From JBBDWZ01 sp050732575 (GTDB lineage Bacteria; Gemmatimonadota; Gemmatimonadetes; Longimicrobiales; RSA9): a stretch of 13,337 nucleotides of DNA. Below the pieces are notes generated by a model. It searched no databases and was not told where the DNA came from. It saw nothing but the letters and a program-made list of their open reading frames with translations. Numbering within the stretch: position 1 is the stretch's first letter; every line of letters starts with the position of its first letter. The stretch spans positions 1 through 13,337 of the forward strand of contig JBOHRF010000125.1 in NCBI GenBank assembly GCA_050732575.1, read 5' to 3'. Below, in pieces: positions 6,914-13,337 of the stretch. The position numbers and the translations under genes were made by a program.

Positions 6914-6920
6914 GGCGCCC

Positions 6921-7268
6921 TCAAACGAAGCGAACGACGGTAATGAAACTGGCGGAACCGCCCGGGCCCATATTCTCACTCTGCGGCACATCCACATGCG
7001 GATGCGTTCCGCCATCCAGGATGACCACCGTGCTGCCGAAATCCGTATTCGCGTTCCGATCGAATACCACGGTGCTCACTACCAGCGCTTTGCCTCGCAG
7101 CTGTTCTCCAGTTCCGAGTGCATGATCCACTATGTCGCCATCCTGCTGAAGCCGCATGGCTTCGCCCAGGAACAGACTCGATCCGCCGGGCTGGGAATCG
7201 CCTATCAGAACATCCAGCAGGACGGGTTGTCCGTCCTGCACCCGGTACTGGATGGCCACCGTCGGCAT
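6921..7268 (-). CDS. Small soluble protein of unknown function, 115 residues
   Basis: ATG 7268 has a strong Shine-Dalgarno, AAAGGAG at 7278-7284, nine nucleotides upstream. This rejects the longer frame reaching 7613. The product begins MPTVAIQYRVQDGQPVLLDV and ends SASFITVVRFV. It has no signal peptide or membrane segment and no Cys. It looks all-beta: strands at TVAIQYRV, VLLDVLIGD, ALVVSTVVFD, STVVILDGG and ASFITVVRF, separated by Gly- and Asp-rich turns. One conserved-looking stretch is LRGKALVVSTVVFDRNANTD. It resembles a small family of similar short proteins found beside other genes of unknown role. It is the first gene of the pair with the exported 371-residue protein. Confidence 0.75.
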   Translation of the reverse strand: MPTVAIQYRVQDGQPVLLDVLIGDSQPGGSSLFLGEAMRLQQDGDIVDHALGTGEQLRGKALVVSTVVFDRNANTDFGSTVVILDGGTHPHVDVPQSENMGPGGSASFITVVRFV

Positions 7269-7277
7269 AGACAGAAT

Positions 7278-7284
7278 CTCCTTT
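7278..7284 (-). promoter_or_regulatory. Strong Shine-Dalgarno of the 115-residue protein gene
   Basis: AAAGGAG on the minus strand with 9-nt spacing to ATG 7268. It decides the start against an in-frame extension of 115 codons whose translation has random composition. Confidence 0.75.
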
Positions 7285-7495
7285 GATATGGAACAAGTCC
7301 GATGTCGTAGCACATGTGCATGCTGTCTCACCAGCGATACGCGCAGCGGCTGATTGACCTGGGACGAAACGCAGTCGAACGTGATGTTGGGACAGGTAAA
7401 AGTGAGTTGTACCCGTAGAGATGACGGCGTGCGGCAACCCCAAATGTTGCGTCCAGCTCGCGCCTGCGCCAGCCTCAAGATTAGACAGCCGTAAC

Positions 7496-7515
7496 GCTGC
7501 GTTTTCCCGCGCAGC
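7496..7515. terminator. Hairpin directly after the RecA/ImuA-like gene
   Basis: GCTGCG and CGCAGC form 6-bp arms around an 8-nt loop, beginning at the base after the TGA at 7516-7518. No U-run follows on the minus strand, so it is at best a weak or factor-assisted terminator, or an mRNA 3'-end stabiliser. Confidence 0.3.
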
Positions 7516-8268
7516 TCACGCTGTAGTGGCCAACAAACTTGGCCGTCCTTTCCACGCACTGTCATGTCGACGATAGGCCCCGCGCCGGTCTCGTAGTAGC
7601 GGGTCGGCTGCACTGCGCTGCGCGTGCGTATGCACGGGTAGAATTAGCTCCGTGTGCCCATTCCAACCCATGGCATTGGCTTCCACTCGGATGCGCACGG
7701 ACTCCACATGGGTGGGTTCACCAAACGGGTTGAGTTTCCACTGATAACCATCGGGCTGGATGTGTGTGACCACACGCAGATGGGCTACCGATGCCTGGTT
7801 GGCCAGCGCTACCAAAGCACTGCCTCCCTCACGTGCAGCGCGCGAAAGGCGAACCGCCTCACGGTCTACTCCTGACACTACACCCGTCAGCACAACCAGA
7901 GTAAAACCACCCGAGCGCAACAGTTCTTCCGCGCAGGCCAACGCATTGACTTCGCTTGTCGGCCGTATCAACAACGGACCGCGTACCCACCCATCACCGC
8001 TCACCTGTCGCTGTGCATCGATCCAGGCACTGCGTTCCCCACGCTGTAGCACCGCCCGGGAAGACGCCCGCAATACCGCTGTCGCTCCTCCACCTGGCAG
8101 CCACAACGTCACTCGACCGCGCGGCAGTCCACCTCCTGGCAACAGCGCATCCAGTCCACCCAACCCGGTCGCCACGGCTCCCGCAGTGCGGAATAACAGC
8201 GGCTGCGCATTCGGAAAGCGCCGTTCCAGGGTTTGGCGCAGGGTGAGCAGTTCAGCCGCGGCAGTCAT
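7516..8268 (-). CDS. RecA-like protein related to ImuA/SulA-type SOS factors
   Basis: From ATG 8268 it is a 250-residue cytoplasmic protein. The order of blocks is that of the ImuA branch of RecA-like folds: a helical N-terminus (LLTLRQTLERRF), then VATGLGGLDALLPGGGLPRG before the P-loop position, the strand VTLWLPGG, a strand with SAWIDAQ, and GFTLVVLTGVV where Walker B would be. The P-loop position reads PGGGATAV, lacking the Lys-Thr/Ser of Walker A, so ATP binding is doubtful. ImuA proteins act in damage-induced translesion synthesis with ImuB and DnaE2. Neither is next to this gene; the following gene on the strand is the 115-residue protein 247 nt away. I saw no clear LexA box upstream. 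ATG 8310 would add 14 residues; 8268 begins the family-like sequence. Confidence 0.7.
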   Translation of the reverse strand: MTAAAELLTLRQTLERRFPNAQPLLFRTAGAVATGLGGLDALLPGGGLPRGRVTLWLPGGGATAVLRASSRAVLQRGERSAWIDAQRQVSGDGWVRGPLLIRPTSEVNALACAEELLRSGGFTLVVLTGVVSGVDREAVRLSRAAREGGSALVALANQASVAHLRVVTHIQPDGYQWKLNPFGEPTHVESVRIRVEANAMGWNGHTELILPVHTHAQRSAADPLLRDRRGAYRRHDSAWKGRPSLLATTA

Positions 8269-8317
8269 CTTCGCGCTTCTTCGCTTTTTTCGATCGCAGT
8301 CCGCCCACATGGGAAAC

Positions 8318-8360
8318 AGCGGCCGGCCGCCCTCCCGGGGGAAGGAGCGAGCCGGCCGCT
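8318..8360. repeat. Long perfect inverted repeat between the sensor kinase and the RecA-like gene
   Basis: AGCGGCCGGC (8318-8327) and GCCGGCCGCT (8351-8360) are exact complements, with an inner CTCC (8332-8335)/GGAG (8344-8347) pairing in the loop. It lies 63 nt after the sensor-kinase stop and 50 nt before ATG 8268. No T-tract follows on either strand. It may be a factor-assisted terminator of the kinase gene, or a leader structure for the RecA-like gene. Confidence 0.55.
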
Positions 8361-8422
8361 CGAACGGGGAGGCCAGACTTTCCCAAGCTAGCCCGAACAA
8401 AAGCCGAAAACAAGGACGCTAG

Positions 8423-11400
8423 TCAGCGGCTGCGCGCATTTCCGTTAATCGGCAACGTGAAGAAGAAGGTTGCGCCGGCACCGGCTCGACTGTCGACCCA
8501 GATACTGCCGCCATGTTGTTCGATGATGGCGCGGGCAATGGTGAGGCCGAGTCCGGCGCTGGTGCGGGCGGCGCGGGTGGATTGCCAGAACGGGAGGAAG
8601 ATGCTTTCGCGGTCATCTTCCCGGATACCGGGGCCGCTATCGCCCACGGAAACCCGTACCTGTCCGTGCTCGAGCAAAGCACTCACCTGCACATGTCCAT
8701 CTTCGGGCGTGAACCGGAGCGCATTGCTGATGAGATTGGCCAGCACCTGCAGGATGCGGCCATGATCGACCGATACGTTGGGCAGATCCTGAGGTGCGCT
8801 CCACTCCAGGTGGATGCTTTTCTTGCGCGCTTCCTCGACAAAGGACTCACAGGCTTCGTGAATGAGGGTGTGTGCGGGTTCTTCCTTGCGCTCCACGGCA
8901 ATGGTCTTGCCGGCTTCCACGCGAGCCACGTCCAGCAGATCCTGAATGAGCCGCTTCATGCGTTGACCGGCCTGAGCAATGACTTCCAGATGGTGCCGGC
9001 GCTTGGGGTCGTCGGCGGGCACCTGGAGCAACAGATCGGCGCTCATGCTGATGGTGTGCAGCGGATTGCGCAGGTCATGGGAAACGATGGCCAGCACTTC
9101 ATCTCGCGTGCGCAACGCATCGTGAACGGCGCCGTAGAGCTTAGCGTTCTTCATGGCGAGTGCGGCACGACTGGCCAGGAGTTGTGCCAGCGGCACGTCG
9201 TCAGGAGTGTAGTGGCGGCCGGACTCGGCAAACGCAAATACGATGGCACCCAGCGCCATATCGCGTGCGATGAGTGGAATGGTGACCCAGGAAACGATAC
9301 CCAGACGATCGAACATGATGCGCACGTCGGGCGAGAACCCGATGGATTCGATCAACTCGGGAGAAACCTCTTCGATCAATACAGGCTGGCCGGTCCGAAT
9401 GGCGCGCACGATCGTACTGCCGGGGTTGTTGGGCCCGGGTCGATACCGTTCTCCGGCCTTTTCCAGGAGGGCTTCGCGCCTGGGATCACGATGGGCAACG
9501 GCCACCTGGCGCGTTTCACCCTTCTCGTCGGTGAGAAAGGCAATGGTGAGGTCGGCAAAGAACGGCACGGCCAGACGCACCACGCGCCGAATGGTCTCTT
9601 CGTAATCCAGCGAACCGGAAAAAGCTTGCGCCGCATCGGCCAGGAAGCGCGCACGTTTTTCGGCCTCGCTGACCGTGCGGAACAGCTCGGCGTTGTCCAC
9701 CGCCAATGCCGCACGCCGGGCCAGCTCTTCGGCCAGCGCCAGGTCCTTTCCGTTATAGCGACGAAGCGGATCCTGTGACACGAGGAGCAGCGCGCCCAGT
9801 GTTTTGCCGCGCACAATGAGGGGCGCAGCCATGGCTGAGCGCATTTCCAGGCGGCGCAGGAGTTCGAGGTGTTCCTCATCGGTTGCTATCTGGCGCAAGA
9901 CCTCATCCGTGACCTGGGCCCGCAGTTGCGCCTGTCCGGTGCGCATGGCCACGGCCGATGGATGAGGCCCAGTGAGCGGTACCGGGTACTTGCGATCGAT
10001 GGTCTCGAGCACATCGCGTGTGGACGTGTCCTGCGGCTGAGACTGGAAGCGGCGGGAAGCCCGATCGTTACCCGTGCGCAGATGCAGAACCGCGAAGGTG
10101 GCAAGACGCGGCACACACAGCTGAAGCAGTGTTTTGAGGGTGGCATCGTAATCGAGCGATGCAGCCAGCACGCGGCTGACCTCATCCAGAAAGAGATTCT
10201 CCTGCTCGCGTCGTTTCTGCTCGGAGATGTCGTAGATGGTCGCCACCGCGGCCACAATTTGGCCGCGCGTATCCCGGACCGGCGCCGAACTGAAGCGCAC
10301 CATGCCGCGACTGCCGTCCGTCCGTTCGATTTCTGCTTCTTCACCCTGCACCAGCTCACCGGAGCGAATGGAGCGGGCCAGGGGCAGCTCCTCGGAGGTA
10401 TAGGGCCTGCCATCCAGATGAAACGATTTCCAGTCGGCGTATTCTTCGATCCGTTCGGGTGGGCGCACCTGGCCGCGCCATATTTCCACGGTTTGCCGGT
10501 TGACCAGGATGATGCGACCGCTGGGTGCTTCGGCGAGTAGGACACCAGCGGGCATTTCTGCCACCACGGCCTCCAGGCGTTTGCGTTCGGATTCCAGTGC
10601 GCCGGCCAGCTTGGTGCGGCGCAGCGCGAGCGCAGCCAGTGCGCCCAGCACCCAGATGCGCGGAACCTGCGTGCGTTCAAACATGGTGGCTCGCCGCCGC
10701 ATCAGAATCAACACACCATCCACATCGCCGTCATGATGCAACGGCACAGCCAATCCAGGACAATGACCGCAGCGGTTGGCGATCGCGCGGCCAATTTGGC
10801 CGCCCATGGCCGTCAGATCGGTAATGCTCTGCGATTGTCCGGTGCGCACCACTTCATCGGTCACGGAGTCGATGTAATCCTCGCTCAGGCCCACGGGCGG
10901 CGCATCGGCACCGGCCGCGGCCACCACCGTCACGCGACTGCGCGCGTCGTCGCATTGTTCGATGTAGGCGCTATCGGCATCACCCACGCGCTGGGCCACG
11001 GCGACAATGCGCTCCAGTGCCTGTGGCAATACGTCCGTATGAGTGAGCGCGGCCATGGCATCACGCAGCAGCGCTTCCTCCGCGGCGTTGCGCACCAGCC
11101 GCTGATTGAGGCCGCGCGCTTTTTCACCGAACCATGCGGTCAGAAAGGCGGAGAAGAGGGCGAGCGGGAACAGGCTGCTCAGGATGCGCAGACGACGATT
11201 CTCGAGTGTGCGCAGCTGGGCCAGGCGCCGTTCTCGTTCGTCCGAAATCATGATTTCCAGCCGTACGGCGCGGACCAGGACCTGGCGCGCCAGGTCGTCC
11301 TGTTGGGGCAGTCGTGCGCGGTACTGTTCCAGGGTCAACGTGCCGCTGGCGAGTGCCAGCGGCGCGATTTGCGCGAGCGCCAGTAAACTGCGAAACGCGT

Positions 11401-11863
11401 CCAACTCGATCGCGTACGCCCGGTCCAGGCGCGGCGCACTCTGCACCAGATTGCCCAAAATCCAGAGCTTTTTTTCGTTGACGGATCGGACTTCGGGCAG
11501 CAGCTGCGGCCGCGGCAGCGCCGCATATGAGCGCAACAGCGTCAGCTCCGCTTCAAACAGTAGTTGCAAACGGACCAATCCCCGGCCGGCAGGCTCCAGC
11601 AGGTCCGCAATGGCGCTGTGCTGGCCTTCAATGCGGCGCCCCAATATCACGAAGGCAATGGCAGCGGCTACCAGCAGAAGCGTGGTCAGACCGGCCGGCA
11701 ACCAGATGGCCCAGCGCGGTGGACGCGACTTGATCGGCTCGAGCGTCGGCACGGTGCTTTGCGCGGTACCAGGCACTGAATTGCTGCTCAACAATGCCAC
11801 TCTATCAGCGCCTGCGATCCGACAATAAAGGTCTCGAGCCGCGCCGAGTTTGGTGGTGGGCAA
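8423..11863 (-). CDS. Membrane sensor histidine kinase, three GAF and one PAS domain
   Basis: A 1146-residue inner-membrane sensor. Two TM helices (about 51-75 and 226-245) enclose a helical periplasmic domain of about 150 residues, CHASE3/four-helix-like. Inside the cell follow GAF1 (about 265-415), PAS (about 428-550, with GVLLAEAPSGRIILVN), GAF2 (about 560-725), GAF3 (about 735-910), then HisKA with the phospho-acceptor His929 in IVSHDLRNPLHTI. The ATPase domain has an N-box (LANLISNALRF), G1 (GDSGPGI, 1074-1080), an F-box (IFLPFWQ) and G2 (GLGL, 1104-1107). All kinase residues are present and there is no receiver domain, so a separate response regulator is needed; none is in the window. 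GAF1 holds a CGHC motif (365-368). The start is TTG 11863, only two nucleotides after AGGAG. A GTG about 20 codons later is possible, since the first 45 residues carry no domain. Confidence 0.92.
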   Translation of the reverse strand: MPTTKLGAARDLYCRIAGADRVALLSSNSVPGTAQSTVPTLEPIKSRPPRWAIWLPAGLTTLLLVAAAIAFVILGRRIEGQHSAIADLLEPAGRGLVRLQLLFEAELTLLRSYAALPRPQLLPEVRSVNEKKLWILGNLVQSAPRLDRAYAIELDAFRSLLALAQIAPLALASGTLTLEQYRARLPQQDDLARQVLVRAVRLEIMISDERERRLAQLRTLENRRLRILSSLFPLALFSAFLTAWFGEKARGLNQRLVRNAAEEALLRDAMAALTHTDVLPQALERIVAVAQRVGDADSAYIEQCDDARSRVTVVAAAGADAPPVGLSEDYIDSVTDEVVRTGQSQSITDLTAMGGQIGRAIANRCGHCPGLAVPLHHDGDVDGVLILMRRRATMFERTQVPRIWVLGALAALALRRTKLAGALESERKRLEAVVAEMPAGVLLAEAPSGRIILVNRQTVEIWRGQVRPPERIEEYADWKSFHLDGRPYTSEELPLARSIRSGELVQGEEAEIERTDGSRGMVRFSSAPVRDTRGQIVAAVATIYDISEQKRREQENLFLDEVSRVLAASLDYDATLKTLLQLCVPRLATFAVLHLRTGNDRASRRFQSQPQDTSTRDVLETIDRKYPVPLTGPHPSAVAMRTGQAQLRAQVTDEVLRQIATDEEHLELLRRLEMRSAMAAPLIVRGKTLGALLLVSQDPLRRYNGKDLALAEELARRAALAVDNAELFRTVSEAEKRARFLADAAQAFSGSLDYEETIRRVVRLAVPFFADLTIAFLTDEKGETRQVAVAHRDPRREALLEKAGERYRPGPNNPGSTIVRAIRTGQPVLIEEVSPELIESIGFSPDVRIMFDRLGIVSWVTIPLIARDMALGAIVFAFAESGRHYTPDDVPLAQLLASRAALAMKNAKLYGAVHDALRTRDEVLAIVSHDLRNPLHTISMSADLLLQVPADDPKRRHHLEVIAQAGQRMKRLIQDLLDVARVEAGKTIAVERKEEPAHTLIHEACESFVEEARKKSIHLEWSAPQDLPNVSVDHGRILQVLANLISNALRFTPEDGHVQVSALLEHGQVRVSVGDSGPGIREDDRESIFLPFWQSTRAARTSAGLGLTIARAIIEQHGGSIWVDSRAGAGATFFFTLPINGNARSR

Positions 11864-11882
11864 GTCTCCTGTGGCGCAATGT

Positions 11883-11906
11883 CCGGACCGCCTGTGCTCG
11901 GTCCGG
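11883..11906. repeat. Perfect inverted repeat just upstream of the sensor kinase gene
   Basis: CCGGACCG and CGGTCCGG are 8-bp exact complementary arms around an 8-nt loop. The element ends about 20 bp before the TTG start and close to its Shine-Dalgarno, so it would sit in the 5' leader or act as an operator. No U-tract follows, which argues against a terminator. A smaller hairpin, CTGGC/GCCAG, is at 11930-11944. Confidence 0.5.
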
Positions 11907-11958
11907 TTATGGAGTCAGTTGCGCGACCACTGGCTCTGGGCCAGGTGACGAGCAAAAT

Positions 11959-11970
11959 CAGGAGTTCCTG
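11959..11970. terminator. Possible weak terminator after the sulfatase-like gene
   Basis: On the minus strand CAGG, a 4-nt loop and CCTG are followed by ATTTTGC, about 50 nt after the sulfatase-like stop at 12017. The stem is short and the T-run is only four bases, so this is a weak candidate. Confidence 0.2.
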
Positions 11971-12016
11971 CCCTCAGTGGCGGCGGCTCAATCGGGATCG
12001 GAGAGATCTGGCGGCA

Positions 12017-13337
12017 CTAGCGCGGAATGGCCGCCAATTGCGCGGCACTCCAGCGCCGCAGACTTTCGCGATAGGTTGGAATACGCGCGACCATTGTTTC
12101 GGCAATATCTCGCTGTTCTTCCGCGTCCCGACACAAATCGAAGGCCCTGGTCCGGTTGGATTCCAGCTCATGAATCAACTTGAGGCAGCCGTCGCGCACG
12201 CCCAACAGGCCAAGCGAATAGTCCGTGAAAAAGAGAGCCATGCGCTCGCGACCATCCAGCAACGATTCACCCTGGAACGGGACGGGCGGTGTGACACCCA
12301 GCAGATCGAGCATGGTAGGCGCAAGGTCCAGCACGCTGGCGGTGGTGGGAACGCGCTCGGCCCTCGCCTTTCCCTTGGGCAAGGACAGGATGAGTGGCAC
12401 GCGTACGTTCTCGTCGTAGAGTGCCAGGTTGTGCCCGTAGTTGCCCGCGTGCTGCCCAAATGCCTCGCCGTGATCACCCACAACTACGATCAACGTGTTG
12501 CGGTCCAGACCACGCGTGCGCAGCCCGGCCAACAACGCGCCCAGCGCACGATCGCCCTCATGCAGCGCATTGCGGTAGCGATCCGCTTCTTCGTGTTCTT
12601 CAAAAGGCCCGGGCCTGGTCGTGGCATAAGGGTGATGCCCTGCGATGGGCAGATACACGGCGAAAAAGCGACGCTCGGCCGGCAGGCCATCCACCCAGCC
12701 CAGAATGCGACGTACGGCCGCGTCTTCATCAATGCCAAAGCTGGACTTGTGATTGCCGCCCATATCTCCCGCATCTTCCAGATCATGAAAACCAGACCGG
12801 GCCAGCAGCTCGGCCATGCCCAGATAAAAGAAACGACCGGAATGAAACAGTGCGGTACGGTAGCCTCCTGCGCTGAGCACGCTGGCCAGTGATGGCGCCA
12901 TGAGGTCGGCGTGACGCTCTGCCGGCACGTCGAAGCCCGGGTAACGCGACGCCAGCAGCGCCACCAATCCCTTGACGCTCTCGGGAAACACGGCGTACGC
13001 ATTTTCAAAAACAATCGAGCGCTGCGCCAGCTCACTCAGATTCGGCATGGGGTCTTGTGTCGCGCCGTACGGGCGCAGATAGCGCGCAGCCGTCGACTCG
13101 AGTACCACCAACAGAATGTTATGGCCGGCCGCGCGGCCGCGTAGCTGGTGCAGCGGATGTGTCGGGCGGGTCGGCGGGACTTGTGGGAAGGGACTCGCAC
13201 GCCAATCGGCATGCGCCGGCTGCGCATGCACGCGCGGCACGGCCGTTCGCAGCAACGAAAAGACCGGGTTACGCTCCAATCCGCGGGTGTCTACTCGCCG
13301 CGCTGCAACCGGCCCCAGCAACGTGACTATGGCAACG
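12017..13337 (-). CDS. Sulfatase/LTA-synthase-like membrane enzyme, partial (runs off right edge)
   Basis: The frame is open to the right edge and ends at TAG 12017-12019; about 440 residues are visible. The most upstream part reads VAIVTLLGPVAA, hydrophobic, so N-terminal membrane helices probably lie outside the window and the TTG at 13321 is not the true start. The catalytic domain belongs to the alkaline-phosphatase superfamily: strand HNILLVVLESTAARYL with the metal-ligand Glu and nucleophile Thr (codon near 13093), then PNLSELA and FENAYA. A later block, VVVGDHGEAFGQHAGNYGHN (near 12425-12485), carries the metal-binding Asp-His and the His of the second site. Glu-Ser-Thr in place of a Cys/Ser-x-Pro-x-Arg sulfatase signature suggests a phosphoglycerol or phosphoethanolamine transferase, or a phosphodiesterase, acting on envelope polymers outside the inner membrane. 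The substrate is not clear. Confidence 0.85.
   Translation of the reverse strand, partial: VAIVTLLGPVAARRVDTRGLERNPVFSLLRTAVPRVHAQPAHADWRASPFPQVPPTRPTHPLHQLRGRAAGHNILLVVLESTAARYLRPYGATQDPMPNLSELAQRSIVFENAYAVFPESVKGLVALLASRYPGFDVPAERHADLMAPSLASVLSAGGYRTALFHSGRFFYLGMAELLARSGFHDLEDAGDMGGNHKSSFGIDEDAAVRRILGWVDGLPAERRFFAVYLPIAGHHPYATTRPGPFEEHEEADRYRNALHEGDRALGALLAGLRTRGLDRNTLIVVVGDHGEAFGQHAGNYGHNLALYDENVRVPLILSLPKGKARAERVPTTASVLDLAPTMLDLLGVTPPVPFQGESLLDGRERMALFFTDYSLGLLGVRDGCLKLIHELESNRTRAFDLCRDAEEQRDIAETMVARIPTYRESLRRWSAAQLAAIPR

Noticed and set aside
6192..7286. 364-codon plus-strand frame opposite the 371- and 115-residue protein genes
   Set aside because: The minus strand has signal peptide, Shine-Dalgarno and operon spacing; the plus frame spans both genes and has random composition.
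7269..7613. In-frame extension of the 115-residue protein upstream
   Set aside because: AAAGGAG with 9-nt spacing fixes the start at 7268, and the extension would overlap the end of the RecA-like gene.
8513..9778. 421-codon plus-strand frame opposite the sensor kinase
   Set aside because: It is opposite the HisKA and GAF3 coding sequence, which carries all conserved kinase boxes, so it is a codon-bias shadow.
11879..12892. 337-codon plus-strand frame opposite the sulfatase-like gene
   Set aside because: The minus strand has the catalytic blocks of the alkaline-phosphatase superfamily; the plus frame has none of its own.

Overview
The window is GC-rich bacterial chromosomal DNA. Two lipoboxes, two exported proteins with signal peptides ending in Ala-Gln (one clearly a beta-barrel), and a two-TM sensor kinase point to a Gram-negative, diderm host. 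The mix of a multi-GAF histidine kinase, an ArsR-type/SRPBCC pair, a Ser/Thr-kinase-TPR remnant and signal peptides cut before Gln resembles Gemmatimonadota, with Acidobacteriota as an alternative. This assignment is inferred from general look only. No tRNA, rRNA, CRISPR array, insertion sequence or phage gene was seen.

Layout. 1-447 (-): 5' part of a secreted lipoprotein gene that runs off the left edge. 448-625: divergent control region with a perfect 8+8 bp palindrome at 551-570. 626-1207 and 1248-2030 (+): winged-helix regulator and SRPBCC protein, a regulator-effector pair. 3835-2004 (-): compact operon of a PH-like/coiled-coil protein, a nitrilase with an intact Glu-Lys-Cys triad, and a 50-residue lipoprotein missed by ordinary ORF cutoffs, whose 3' end overlaps the SRPBCC gene tail to tail. 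4145-4844 (+): decayed eukaryotic-type Ser/Thr kinase with TPR tail, broken in at least three places. 5387-4872 (-): small outer-membrane beta-barrel protein with tandem hairpins upstream. 5456-5797: no convincing gene. 7268-5798 (-): two-gene unit of a 115-residue protein of unknown function and a 371-residue exported protein. 8268-7516 (-): RecA-like/ImuA-like protein without a usable Walker A. 11863-8423 (-): 1146-residue sensor histidine kinase. 13337-12017 (-): alkaline-phosphatase-superfamily (sulfatase/LTA-synthase-like) membrane enzyme that runs off the right edge.

How the genes fit together. Most of the right half is on the minus strand, but gaps of about 150-400 nt with hairpins separate the units, so I read it as several transcripts. 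Tight coupling is visible at three places: PH protein/nitrilase (6-nt gap, with the nitrilase Shine-Dalgarno inside the previous gene's last codons), nitrilase/lipoprotein (5-nt gap) and 115-aa/371-aa proteins (7-nt gap). The sensor kinase has no response regulator here and the ImuA-like gene has no imuB or dnaE2 beside it. I found no single, clearly new multi-gene system. The best candidates for undescribed biology are the 115-aa/371-aa unit and the nitrilase operon with its PH-like and mini-lipoprotein partners.
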